Source: Sulfidibacterium sp964456625 (GTDB lineage: Bacteria > Bacteroidota > Bacteroidia > Bacteroidales > F082). From it: 14,948 nucleotides of DNA. The notes under the pieces are model-generated. The model had not been told where the DNA came from. It saw only the letters and a list, made by a program, of their open reading frames with translations, and did not search any database. Shown in pieces: positions 6,246 through 14,948 of the stretch (position 1 is the stretch's first letter; each line of letters opens with the position of its first letter). The position numbers and the translations under genes are program-made. The stretch is from the NCBI GenBank assembly GCA_964456625.1, contig CAYWBO010000069.1, positions 1 through 14,948 on the forward strand, read 5' to 3'.

Positions 6246-9200
6246 TTATTCAATTTCGGCGTCTACCTCCACGTCTTCTCTTCCGGTGGTAAGCACTTCA
6301 TATTCTTCCCTGGAACCTACGATCATATCTTCGTACTCTTTCAGTCCGGTACCGGCTGGGATCTTATGTCCAACGATGACGTTTTCTTTCAGACCCAGCA
6401 GATCGTCCTGTTTAGCACTGATGGCTGCTGATGTAAGCACCTTGGTGGTTTCCTGGAAGGATGCGGCGGAAATCCAGCTGTCGGTCTGCAATGAAGCCCT
6501 TGTGATTCCCTGCAACACCTGGAAGGCGGTAGCAGGCTGAGCATCTCTTGCTACGACAAGCTTCTTATCGCGACGTTTGAGGGTGGAGATCTCATCACGC
6601 AGTTTTCTTGCGGTAACGATCTCGCCTTCTCTCAGGCTCTCGGAATCACCGTGGTCAACGATGACCTTCATACCGAAGATTTCGTCGTTCACTTCCTGGA
6701 AGGTCGTCTTGTTCACCAGTTCTCCTTCGAGGAAACGGGTATCACCCGGATCTTCTACCTGAACCTTACGCATCATCTGACGAACGATCACTTCAAAGTG
6801 TTTATCGTTGATCTTCACCCCCTGCAAACGGTAAACTTCCTGGACTTCATTCACGATGTATTCCTGAACGGCCATAGGCCCTTTGATTGCCAGAATGTCT
6901 GCCGGAGTAATAGCACCATCTGACAACTGGGAACCGGCTTTCACGAAGTCGTTTTCCTGAGCCAGGATCTGTTTACTGGTCGGGACGAGGTAACGTTTTT
7001 CCTCACCTGTTTTGGAAGTGATGATCACTTCACGATTTCCTCTCTTCAGTTTCTTACCGAAGGAAACCACACCGTCTATTTCAGAAACTACAGCCTGATC
7101 GGAAGGATTACGGGCCTCAAACAACTCGGTTACACGTGGCAGACCACCGGTGATGTCACCAGCCTTACCAAAGGCACGCGGGATCTTCACCAGAAGATCA
7201 CCGGCTTTGATGTCCTGGCCTTCTTCTACCATAATGTGAGCACCTACCGGCAAGTCATAAGTCTTGAGTTCGGCACCTTCTTTATCCAGAATTCTGATGA
7301 ACGGGTTTTTGGCCTTCACTTTCGATTCTACAACAACCTTTTCAAAATACCCTGTTTGTTCATCGGATTCAACACGATAGGTCTGGCCTTCCACGATATT
7401 GGAGAAACCAATTTTACCGGAGACTTCGGATAAGATCACAGCGTTGAAAGGATCCCATTCAGCGATCAGATCACCTTTTTTCACGCTGTTACCATCTTTA
7501 AAGTACAGTTTGGAACCGTAAGGAATGTTTCCTGAAGACAGGATTACACCTGTTTTGGCGTCCACAACCTTCATCTCAGCAGAACGTCCGGTAACCACAT
7601 CGTATTTCTGTCCTTCTTTATCTACGTAAGCAACGGTCCTGAGTTCGTCTACCTCCAGCGTTCCGTCGTATTTCACTTCAATCTTGGAATTGGCAGCTAC
7701 GTTGGAAGCGGTACCTCCCTGGTGGAATGTACGCAATGTCAACTGTGTCCCCGGCTCACCGATGGACTGTGCTGCGATAACGCCCACAGCTTCGCCTTTC
7801 TGAACCATACGGCCGGAAGCAAGGTTTCTTCCGTAACAGTTGGCACAAACACCGTGTTTCGATTCGCAGGTAAGTACCGAGCGGATCTCCACACTTTCAA
7901 TCGGTGAATCTTCAATTTTCTGAGCCAGCACTTCGGTAATTTCTTCACCCCCTTTGACGATGATCTCACCTGTCAAAGGATGATAAACATCGTGCAGTGC
8001 CACACGGCCCAAAATACGGTCGTAGAGGGTTTCTACCACCTCTTCGTTTTTCTTCAGTGCCGTGATGGTCAGACCAAGCAACGTACCGCAGTCTTTCTCG
8101 GAAATAATTACGTCCTGAGAAACGTCTACCAGCCTACGGGTCAGATAACCGGCGTCAGCAGTTTTCAGAGCGGTATCGGCAAGACCCTTACGGGCACCGT
8201 GTGTAGAAATAAAGTATTCCAGAACCGACAACCCTTCTTTAAAGTTTGAAAGGATCGGATTCTCGATAATTTCATTACCTGCAGCTCCTGATTTCTGAGG
8301 TTTAGCCATCAGGCCCCTCATTCCTGAAAGCTGACGGATCTGCTCCTTAGAACCACGGGCACCGGAGTCAAGCATCATGTAAACAGGGTTAAAGCCATCG
8401 TCGTCTGTCGCCAGTTCCCGCATCACCGTATTGGTAAGATGTGAGTTGGTATGTGTCCAGATGTCGATGATCTGATTGTAACGCTCGTTGTTGGTGATGA
8501 AACCCATGTTATAGTTGTTCAACACTTCTTCAACCTCTTCATTGGCCTTGGTAATCAGCTCTTCTTTAATGGTTGGAATGATGATGTTATTCAGATTAAA
8601 TGAAAGACCTCCTACGAAAGCCATGTAATAACCCAGATCCTTGATATCATCCAGGAACTTGGCGGTCACGGCATTTCCGGTTTCTTTCAACACATCACTG
8701 ATGATGTCACGAAGTGCTTTCTTGGTCAGCAGCTGGTTGATGTAACCATATTCTTCCGGAACTTTTTCATTAAAGATCACCCGGCCGACCGTGGTTTCAA
8801 TCAGTTTGGTCACCAGCTTGCCCTCTTCCTTCACATTCACCTTTACCTTGATGATAGCATGCAGGTCTGCAACTTCTTCATTGTATGCAATTCTAACTTC
8901 TTCAGCAGAATAGAATGTCATTCCTTCTCCTTTCACAGGATGAGCTTCCGTACTTTTACGGGCTTTCGTGATATAGTACAGACCCAAAACCATGTCCTGT
9001 GAAGGAACGGTAATAGGTGCACCGTTAGCAGGGTTGAGAATGTTGTGAGAAGCCAGCATCAGGATCTGTGCTTCCAGAACGGCAGCATTACCCAACGGCA
9101 AGTGAACAGCCATCTGGTCACCGTCGAAGTCGGCGTTGAAAGCCGTACATGCCAACGGGTGCAACTGGATGGCTTTACCTTCTACCAGCTTCGGCTGGAA

Positions 9201-10550
9201 AGCCTGGATACCCAGACGGTGCAAGGTAGGAGCACGGTTCAGCAGCACCGGATGTCCTTTCAGGATGTTTTCAAGAATATCCCAAACGACAGGATCTTTA
9301 CGCTCCACGATTTTCTTGGCAGATTTCACCGTCTTCACGATACCGCGTTCCAGCAACCTGCGGATGATAAAAGGTTTGTACAATTCGGCCGCCATATCTT
9401 TTGGCAGACCACATTCATTCAGTTTCAAATTAGGTCCTACGATGATCACCGAACGGCCTGAATAATCAACACGCTTACCGAGCAGGTTCTGACGAAAACG
9501 TCCTTGTTTTCCTTTCAAGCTGTCGCTCAATGACTTCAGCGGCCTGTTGGATTCGGTCTTTACAGCGCTGGATTTTCTTGAGTTATCCAGCAGTGAATCC
9601 ACCGCTTCCTGAAGCATCCGTTTTTCGTTACGCATGATCACATCAGGTGCTTTGATCTCAATGAGTCGTTTCAACCTGTTGTTACGGATAATCACCCTGC
9701 GGTACAGGTCATTCAGATCGGAAGTGGCAAAGCGGCCGCCATCCAAAGGAACCAGAGGACGCAATTCCGGGGGAATCACAGGAACAATCTTAATGATCAT
9801 CCATTCCGGACGGTTTTCTTTCCGGCTCCTGGCGTCACGAAAAGCTTCAAAAACCTGAAGTCTCTTCAGAGCTTCAGCTTTTCTCTGCTGTGAAGTTTCG
9901 GTGTTGGCTTTATGCCTCAGTTCGAAAGATTCTTTGTCGAGGTCAAGACGGGCCAGCAGGTCATGAACGGCTTCTGCTCCCATTTTGGCAACAAATTTAT
10001 CCGGATCATCATCATCGAGATACTGATTTCCCTGCGGAAGTGAATCGATGATATCGAGATATTCTTCTTCGGTAAGGAAATCCATTTTGCTGATTCCGTC
10101 TACTTCTTTCACGCCCGGGTTGATCACCACGTAACGTTCAAAGTAGATGATGGACTCCAGTTTCTTGGTCTGCATGCCAAGCAGCGAACCAATTTTGTTG
10201 GGCAACGAACGGAAGAACCAAATGTGAACCACAGGCACCACCAGTTCGATATGTCCCATTCTTTCGCGTCTTACCTTTTTTTCGGTAACCTCAACACCAC
10301 AACGGTCGCAAACAATTCCCTTGTAACGGATGCGTTTGTACTTTCCGCAGTGGCATTCATAGTCCTTTACCGGTCCGAAGATACGTTCGCAAAACAGTCC
10401 GTCCCGCTCGGGTTTATAGGTACGATAGTTTATGGTTTCCGGTTTTAACACCTCTCCATGTGAGCGCTCAAGGATAGACTCCGGTGAAGCGAGACCTATA
10501 GTAATTTTATCAAAAGTTTCTGGTACTTTACTGTCTTGTCTGAAAGCCAT
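6246..10550 (-). CDS. rpoC: DNA-directed RNA polymerase subunit beta'
   Basis: The 1434-residue largest subunit of RNA polymerase, which forms the active site with RpoB. The N-terminal zinc-binding domain has C66, C68, C81 and C84. The catalytic magnesium loop NADFDGDQ places the three aspartates at D474, D476 and D478. The second zinc site is C821, C895, C902 and C905. The bridge-helix region (GYLTRRLVDVSQDV) and the trigger loop (SIGEPGTQLTLRTFHQGG, with H943 as the likely trigger-loop histidine) are intact. About 180 residues (about 950-1125) lie between this and the DITGGLPRVTELFEAR segment starting at D1132; this matches the SI3 insertion of barrel-sandwich domains known from E. coli. 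Length is close to E. coli's 1407. It follows rpoB by 32 bp with no terminator and is surely cotranscribed. Confidence 0.99.
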   Translation of the reverse strand: MAFRQDSKVPETFDKITIGLASPESILERSHGEVLKPETINYRTYKPERDGLFCERIFGPVKDYECHCGKYKRIRYKGIVCDRCGVEVTEKKVRRERMGHIELVVPVVHIWFFRSLPNKIGSLLGMQTKKLESIIYFERYVVINPGVKEVDGISKMDFLTEEEYLDIIDSLPQGNQYLDDDDPDKFVAKMGAEAVHDLLARLDLDKESFELRHKANTETSQQRKAEALKRLQVFEAFRDARSRKENRPEWMIIKIVPVIPPELRPLVPLDGGRFATSDLNDLYRRVIIRNNRLKRLIEIKAPDVIMRNEKRMLQEAVDSLLDNSRKSSAVKTESNRPLKSLSDSLKGKQGRFRQNLLGKRVDYSGRSVIIVGPNLKLNECGLPKDMAAELYKPFIIRRLLERGIVKTVKSAKKIVERKDPVVWDILENILKGHPVLLNRAPTLHRLGIQAFQPKLVEGKAIQLHPLACTAFNADFDGDQMAVHLPLGNAAVLEAQILMLASHNILNPANGAPITVPSQDMVLGLYYITKARKSTEAHPVKGEGMTFYSAEEVRIAYNEEVADLHAIIKVKVNVKEEGKLVTKLIETTVGRVIFNEKVPEEYGYINQLLTKKALRDIISDVLKETGNAVTAKFLDDIKDLGYYMAFVGGLSFNLNNIIIPTIKEELITKANEEVEEVLNNYNMGFITNNERYNQIIDIWTHTNSHLTNTVMRELATDDDGFNPVYMMLDSGARGSKEQIRQLSGMRGLMAKPQKSGAAGNEIIENPILSNFKEGLSVLEYFISTHGARKGLADTALKTADAGYLTRRLVDVSQDVIISEKDCGTLLGLTITALKKNEEVVETLYDRILGRVALHDVYHPLTGEIIVKGGEEITEVLAQKIEDSPIESVEIRSVLTCESKHGVCANCYGRNLASGRMVQKGEAVGVIAAQSIGEPGTQLTLRTFHQGGTASNVAANSKIEVKYDGTLEVDELRTVAYVDKEGQKYDVVTGRSAEMKVVDAKTGVILSSGNIPYGSKLYFKDGNSVKKGDLIAEWDPFNAVILSEVSGKIGFSNIVEGQTYRVESDEQTGYFEKVVVESKVKAKNPFIRILDKEGAELKTYDLPVGAHIMVEEGQDIKAGDLLVKIPRAFGKAGDITGGLPRVTELFEARNPSDQAVVSEIDGVVSFGKKLKRGNREVIITSKTGEEKRYLVPTSKQILAQENDFVKAGSQLSDGAITPADILAIKGPMAVQEYIVNEVQEVYRLQGVKINDKHFEVIVRQMMRKVQVEDPGDTRFLEGELVNKTTFQEVNDEIFGMKVIVDHGDSESLREGEIVTARKLRDEISTLKRRDKKLVVARDAQPATAFQVLQGITRASLQTDSWISAASFQETTKVLTSAAISAKQDDLLGLKENVIVGHKIPAGTGLKEYEDMIVGSREEYEVLTTGREDVEVDAEIE

Positions 10551-10582
10551 ATCAGAATATGTTTTTAAAAATCAAATATTAA

Positions 10583-13500
10583 TTATTTACTGAAGCTGAT
10601 ATCCAATCCCAGGCCCCTCAACTCGTTTACCAACACGTTGAAGGATTCCGGCATACCGGCTTGCGGCATGTTTTCACCTTTCACTATCGCTTCATAAGCT
10701 TTAGCTCTTCCGGACACGTCGTCAGATTTCACGGTCAGGATTTCCTGAAGGATGTTAGCAGCACCGAAAGCTTCCAGTGCCCAAACTTCCATTTCACCAA
10801 AACGCTGACCCCCGAACTGCGCTTTACCGCCCAAGGGCTGTTGAGTAATCAATGAGTACGGTCCGATAGAACGGGCGTGCATCTTATCGTCGATCAGGTG
10901 GTGCAGTTTGATCATGTAAATATAACCTACCGTAGCAGGCTGATCGAAACGTTTTCCGGTACCACCATCATAGAGATACACACTTCCGTTTTCGGGAAGT
11001 CCGGCTTTAGCCATATATTCGTTGATCTGCTCCAGCGAAGCACCGTCGAAAATCGGAGTGGCAAATTTCACACCCAATCTATTTCCGGCCCATCCGAGAA
11101 CCGTTTCATAGATCTGACCCAGGTTCATACGAGAAGGTACACCCAAGGGGTTCAGAACGATGTCAACAGGTGTTCCGTCTGCCATGAAAGGCATGTCTTC
11201 TTCACGGACAATCTTGGCAACGATACCTTTGTTTCCGTGACGACCCGCCATCTTGTCACCGACCTTCAGCTTACGTTTCTTAGCGATGTAAACCTTAGCC
11301 ATCTGAACAATACCATTGGGAAGTTCATCACCGACAGCGGCCACGAATTTTTTCCTGTTGTAGACGCCGAGCAATTCTTTGTATTTAATAAGGTAGTTAT
11401 TCAACAAAGTCTTGATCAGGTCGTTCTTATCCTTGTCTGTGGTCCATTTGCTGGGATTGATTGTTGTGTAATCCAGCGAATGGAGGATCTTCTGCGTAAA
11501 CTTGGTTTTTGTGGGAACCACGATTTCACTGAAGTTGTTGGTAACTCCCTGTGAAGTACGATTGCTCACGATCACCGTCAGTTTATCCACCAGTTTCGTT
11601 TTCAGATCGGCGAAAAGTTTGTTGTACTCTTCATCGAGCTGCTGAACGATTTCCTTTTCTTTGGTTTTTGATTTGGAGCTCTTCACGGCTCTTGAGAAAA
11701 GATGCTTTCCGATCACCACACCTTCCAGTGACGGCGGTGCCTTGAGCGAAGCGTTCTTCACATCACCTGCCTTGTCGCCGAAGATGGCGCGCAACAGTTT
11801 TTCTTCAGGTGTCGGATCGCTTTCCCCTTTCGGAGTGATCTTTCCAATCAAAATATCGCCTTCTCTTACTTCAGCACCCACCCGGATCAGACCATTTTCG
11901 TCGAGATCTTTGGTAGCCTCAGCGCTAACATTCGGGATGTCATTGGTCAGCTCTTCGATACCGCGTTTGGTATCGCGGACATCCAGGGTAAACTCTTCGA
12001 TGTGAACTGATGTAAAGACGTCTTCTTTTACGATCTTTTCAGAGATCACGATAGCATCCTCATAGTTGTAACCTTTCCAGGGCATGAATGCTACCATCAC
12101 ATTACGTCCCAGTGCCAGTTCGCCATCTTCCGTAGCATAACCTTCACACAACGGCTGGCCTTTGGCCACTTTGTCCCCTACCCGGACAATCGGACGCAAG
12201 TTGATACATGTATTCTGGTTTGTACGCTGGAATTTGGTCAAAGGATATTCTTTGATGTCATCATCAAAGCTTACCAGTTTTTCAAGCTCGCCACGCGAAT
12301 AGCGAATCACAATTTTCTTGGAGTCCACATATTCCACCACGCCGTCGCCTTCAGCTGCAACCAAAACCCGGGAATCACGGGCCACATAAGGTTCGATTCC
12401 GGTACCTACGATAGGGGCCTCCGGATTCAGCAAAGGAACAGCCTGACGCATCATGTTTGATCCCATCAAAGCACGGTTGGCATCGTCGTGCTCCAGGAAA
12501 GGAATCAAAGAAGCGGCGATGGAAGCAATCTGGTTTGGCGCAACGTCCACGAGGTCCACCTGCTCACGAGGTGTGATGGGATAGTCGGCCTGGTAACGTA
12601 CTTTAACTTTTTCATTGACCATCCGGCCTTCATCATCGATGATGGTGTTGGCCTGCGCAATAATTTTATCTTCTTCTTCTTCCGCACTGAGGAAAATCGG
12701 ATCGTGATTATAATCGATCACGCCACCTACAACTTTACGATAAGGAGTTTCAATAAATCCCAGGTGGTTGATGGTAGCATAAACACAAAGCGAAGAAATC
12801 AAACCGATGTTCGGTCCTTCAGGGGTCTCGATGGTACACAGACGGCCGTAGTGCGTATAATGAACGTCACGAACTTCAAATCCTGCCCTTTCACGTGACA
12901 GACCTCCCGGTCCCAAAGCAGAAATTCTTCTTTTGTTTGTGATCTCAGACAGTGGATTGGTCTGATCCATGAACTGGGACAAGGCATTGGTACCAAAAAA
13001 TGAATTGATTACCGATGAAAGTGTCTTTGCATTGATCAGATCTGCAGGTGTAAACACCTCGTTGTCACGAACGTTCATTCTTTCACGAATAGTTCTGGCC
13101 ATACGAGCCAGGCCCACACCGAATTGTCCGTACAACTGTTCACCTACCGTACGAACCCTACGGTTACTCAGGTGGTCGATATCGTCGACGATGGTTTTCT
13201 GATTCAACAGCTTGATCAGGTGTTTGATGATCAAAACAATGTCCTGTTTTGTCAACACCCTGATATCCATCGCCGTATCGATTTCCAGTTTCTTATTGAT
13301 TCTGTAACGTCCTACTTCTCCCAGATCATAACGTTTGTCGGAGAAGAACAATCTTTCGAAAATGCTTCGCGCCGTTTCTTCATCGGGGGGCAGGGCATTA
13401 CGCAACTGGAAGTAAATATATTCAACAGCTTCCTTCTCCGAGTTCGTGGTATCTTTTTGTAAAGTATTGAAGATTACAGCGTAATCGTTGATACTTTCAT

Positions 13501-14392
13501 CATCTTTATGCAACAAGATGGTTTTAACACCTGCATCAAGAATTTGCTGAACATGTTCTTTTTCAATAACAGTCTCGCGCTCGATGATCACATCGTTACG
13601 TTCGATGGTCACAACCTCACCCGTATCCTCATCTACAAAATCTTCAAACCATGAACGCACCACGCGGGCTGCTAAGCTTCTTCCCTGAACACGTTTCAAA
13701 GCAGCCTTACTCACTTTCACCTCTTCGGCAAGATCAAAGATCTCCAGGATGTCGTGGTCGGTTTCGTAACCGATGGCCCTAAGTAACGTAGTTACAGGTA
13801 ATTTCTTTTTACGGTCGATGTATGCATACATCACGTTGTTGATATCCGTCGAGAACTCAATCCATGAGCCTTTAAACGGAATAATTCTGGCGGAAAACAG
13901 TTGTGTTCCGTTAGCATGTCTGTGTTGCCCGAAAAACACACCGGGGGACCGGTGCAGCTGCGATACGATAACACGTTCAGCGCCATTGATAACGAAAGTT
14001 CCCCTGGGAGTCATGTACGGGATCATTCCCAGGTAAACATCCTGAACGATGGTTTCAAAATCCTCATGTTCAGGATCAGTACAATACAGTTTCAGTTTGG
14101 CTTTCAGGGGTACGCTGTACGTTAAACCGCGGTCGAGGCACTCGTCGATGGTGTACCGGGGGGGATCAACGAAATAGTCCAGAAATTCAAGGACAAAATT
14201 ATTTCTCGCATCTGTGATGGGAAAGTTTTCGGAAAATACTTTAAACAGGCCTTCGTTGGCACGATTTTCCGTATTCGTTTCCAATTGAAAAAAATCTTGA
14301 AATGATTTTAACTGAACATCAAGAAAATCCGGGTAGGGTAATTGATTCTTCGTTGATGTGAAATTGATTCTATCAGTTTTGGTTCCAGCCAA
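10583..14392 (-). CDS. rpoB: DNA-directed RNA polymerase subunit beta
   Basis: The 1269-residue beta subunit of RNA polymerase, of usual Bacteroidota length. Landmarks include ERVIVSQLHRSPGVFF, the fork-loop/rifampicin region around 471-497, YGRLCTIETPEGPNIGL near 515, KGYNYEDAIVISE, GDKMAGRHGNKG at 1045-1056 with its active-site lysines, and RFGEMEVWALEAFGA near the end. A charged, probably helical stretch at about 905-1020 falls where lineage-specific beta insertions occur. The start codon is TTG (minus-strand 14392-14390): an in-frame TAA lies five codons upstream, no ATG or GTG lies between, and the first internal Met is residue 123, well inside conserved sequence. At the place of E. coli H526 there is N486. 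Transcription probably comes from upstream ribosomal genes through rplL, past the hairpin at 14485-14516. Confidence 0.99.
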   Translation of the reverse strand: MAGTKTDRINFTSTKNQLPYPDFLDVQLKSFQDFFQLETNTENRANEGLFKVFSENFPITDARNNFVLEFLDYFVDPPRYTIDECLDRGLTYSVPLKAKLKLYCTDPEHEDFETIVQDVYLGMIPYMTPRGTFVINGAERVIVSQLHRSPGVFFGQHRHANGTQLFSARIIPFKGSWIEFSTDINNVMYAYIDRKKKLPVTTLLRAIGYETDHDILEIFDLAEEVKVSKAALKRVQGRSLAARVVRSWFEDFVDEDTGEVVTIERNDVIIERETVIEKEHVQQILDAGVKTILLHKDDESINDYAVIFNTLQKDTTNSEKEAVEYIYFQLRNALPPDEETARSIFERLFFSDKRYDLGEVGRYRINKKLEIDTAMDIRVLTKQDIVLIIKHLIKLLNQKTIVDDIDHLSNRRVRTVGEQLYGQFGVGLARMARTIRERMNVRDNEVFTPADLINAKTLSSVINSFFGTNALSQFMDQTNPLSEITNKRRISALGPGGLSRERAGFEVRDVHYTHYGRLCTIETPEGPNIGLISSLCVYATINHLGFIETPYRKVVGGVIDYNHDPIFLSAEEEEDKIIAQANTIIDDEGRMVNEKVKVRYQADYPITPREQVDLVDVAPNQIASIAASLIPFLEHDDANRALMGSNMMRQAVPLLNPEAPIVGTGIEPYVARDSRVLVAAEGDGVVEYVDSKKIVIRYSRGELEKLVSFDDDIKEYPLTKFQRTNQNTCINLRPIVRVGDKVAKGQPLCEGYATEDGELALGRNVMVAFMPWKGYNYEDAIVISEKIVKEDVFTSVHIEEFTLDVRDTKRGIEELTNDIPNVSAEATKDLDENGLIRVGAEVREGDILIGKITPKGESDPTPEEKLLRAIFGDKAGDVKNASLKAPPSLEGVVIGKHLFSRAVKSSKSKTKEKEIVQQLDEEYNKLFADLKTKLVDKLTVIVSNRTSQGVTNNFSEIVVPTKTKFTQKILHSLDYTTINPSKWTTDKDKNDLIKTLLNNYLIKYKELLGVYNRKKFVAAVGDELPNGIVQMAKVYIAKKRKLKVGDKMAGRHGNKGIVAKIVREEDMPFMADGTPVDIVLNPLGVPSRMNLGQIYETVLGWAGNRLGVKFATPIFDGASLEQINEYMAKAGLPENGSVYLYDGGTGKRFDQPATVGYIYMIKLHHLIDDKMHARSIGPYSLITQQPLGGKAQFGGQRFGEMEVWALEAFGAANILQEILTVKSDDVSGRAKAYEAIVKGENMPQAGMPESFNVLVNELRGLGLDISFSK

Positions 14393-14484
14393 GGTGCAAT
14401 AGTTTTAAGTTATGAACTATGCCGACAATAGTAAAATTATGACGGCGAAAAAAAAAAGAAGACGTATAAGAACAAATAGGCGCA

Positions 14485-14516
14485 AACCTCTATCCCGAAA
14501 ATTCGGGATAGAGGTT
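14485..14516 (-). promoter_or_regulatory. Hairpin in the rplL-rpoB gap, possible attenuator
   Basis: A perfect 15-bp inverted repeat (AACCTCTATCCCGAA / TTCGGGATAGAGGTT) with two central A. It lies 24 bp after the rplL stop and about 92 bp before the rpoB start on the minus strand. On that strand it is followed only by TTTG-like sequence, with a T10 run 27 bp further on (14448-14457), so it is a poor full terminator. Known biology: E. coli has an attenuator at this same place that lowers rpoBC transcription relative to the L7/L12 genes. By position and structure this may be its counterpart, or an RNA processing site. The rest of the 148-bp gap is AT-rich, with no convincing promoter; TAATTTTA is one base off the -7 consensus. 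Confidence 0.65.
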
Positions 14517-14540
14517 ACGTCATTTTTTGCAGAAGGAATA

Positions 14541-14918
14541 TTACTTCACCTCCACCTCTGCACCAGCTTCTTCGAGCTGTTTTTTCAAGGCTTCAGCTTC
14601 GTCTTTGCTCACACCTTCTTTGATAGCTTTAGGTGCTGCATCCACTAATTCTTTGGATTCTTTCAGTCCCAGGCTTGTCAATTCTTTCACTAATTTTACA
14701 ACAGCTAATTTTGACTGACCTGCGCTTTTAAGAATCACATCAAAAGCTGATTGTTCTTCAGCAACAGCGGCTTCACCGGCAGCACCGGGAGCAGCAACAG
14801 CTACTGCAGCGGCTGCAGGTTCGATACCATATTCAGTTTTCAGGATTTCAGCCAATTCATTAACTTCTTTTACTGTAAGATTAACTAATTGTTCTGCAAA
14901 TGCTTTTAAATCTGCCAT
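14541..14918 (-). CDS. rplL: Large ribosomal subunit protein bL12 (L7/L12)
   Basis: A 125-residue acidic ribosomal stalk protein that recruits translation GTPases. Residues 1-33 are the dimerisation/L10-binding helices (LVNLTVKEVNELAEILK). An Ala/Gly-rich hinge at about 34-55 (AAAAVAVAAPGAAGEAA) follows, then the C-terminal GTPase-binding domain (SAFDVILKSAGQSKLAVVK, LTSLGLKESKELVDAAPKAI, ending EEAGAEVEVK). Length is normal. The ATG at 14918 is clear. Only 30 bp of upstream sequence remain in the window; rplJ (L10) is expected just beyond the right edge but cannot be seen. It is the first visible gene of the rplL-rpoB-rpoC operon. Confidence 0.98.
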   Translation of the reverse strand: MADLKAFAEQLVNLTVKEVNELAEILKTEYGIEPAAAAVAVAAPGAAGEAAVAEEQSAFDVILKSAGQSKLAVVKLVKELTSLGLKESKELVDAAPKAIKEGVSKDEAEALKKQLEEAGAEVEVK

Positions 14919-14948
14919 TTTCGTTATTGTTTAATTGTTTACTAATTC

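Noticed and set aside
9045..9465. Two overlapping plus-strand open frames of 138 and 109 codons within rpoC
   Set aside because: They are antisense to the conserved catalytic region of rpoC, overlap each other in different frames and have no family features.
10551..10582. Possible rpoC promoter in the rpoB-rpoC gap (AATATTTG on the minus strand)
   Set aside because: It differs from TAnnTTTG at the first base and has no TTTG partner about 20 bp upstream. The 32-bp spacing fits simple cotranscription.
10877..11554. A 225-codon plus-strand open frame within rpoB
   Set aside because: It lies wholly antisense to highly conserved rpoB sequence and shows no recognisable domain. Its length is explained by codon bias of the opposite strand.
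12833..12835. Thr520 in RpoB (LCTIETPEGP) as a second rifampicin-resistance change
   Set aside because: Counting along the alignment puts it at E. coli P560, not P564. The P564 equivalent is intact, and Thr here may be a common Bacteroidota variant.
14448..14457. A10 run (T10 on the minus strand) between rplL and rpoB as a stand-alone terminator or slippage site
   Set aside because: No stem lies directly in front of it, since the nearest hairpin is 27 bp away, and it is outside coding sequence, so neither role is supported.
1..14948. Mobile elements, CRISPR arrays, tRNA or rRNA genes, defence or biosynthetic clusters
   Set aside because: No transposase, integrase, regularly spaced repeat, tRNA-like or rRNA-like sequence was recognised. 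All long frames are accounted for by housekeeping or single-enzyme genes.

Overview
The window looks like a chromosomal housekeeping segment from a member of the Bacteroidota, probably Bacteroidales or a close relative. The reasons are RpoB and RpoC sequences of Bacteroidota type, a DUF3467 gene directly behind rpoC, a secreted tricorn-type S41 protease, promoter boxes of the form TAnnTTTG, and few Shine-Dalgarno sequences. No mobile element, CRISPR array, tRNA or rRNA was found.

Left part, plus strand (1-5826): a short non-coding stretch holds an imperfect palindrome and a 22-nt tandem repeat. It is followed by a SpoU/TrmH-family RNA 2'-O-methyltransferase (184-933), a small one-helix membrane protein with three cysteines (1015-1281), a large exported tricorn-like protease (1450-4731) with its own strong terminator, and a cytoplasmic alpha/beta hydrolase (4885-5826) behind a well-formed Bacteroidota promoter. 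These four genes are spaced 81-168 bp apart. Three have their own candidate promoter boxes, so they look like separate units rather than one operon.

Right part, minus strand (14948 down to 5883): this is the ribosomal protein / RNA polymerase block rplL - rpoB - rpoC, followed by a small DUF3467 gene. A perfect hairpin sits between rplL and rpoB, where an attenuator is known in enterobacteria. A second perfect hairpin sits between rpoC and the DUF3467 gene. The plus- and minus-strand blocks converge on a bidirectional terminator at 5850-5877.

The genes are mostly ordinary. The points most worth a second look are an asparagine in RpoB at the position of E. coli His526 (a classic rifampicin-resistance site), a TTG start codon for rpoB, the two hairpins inside the polymerase operon, and the small DUF3467 and three-cysteine proteins of unknown role. 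I saw no evidence of a new defence, mobile or biosynthetic system here.
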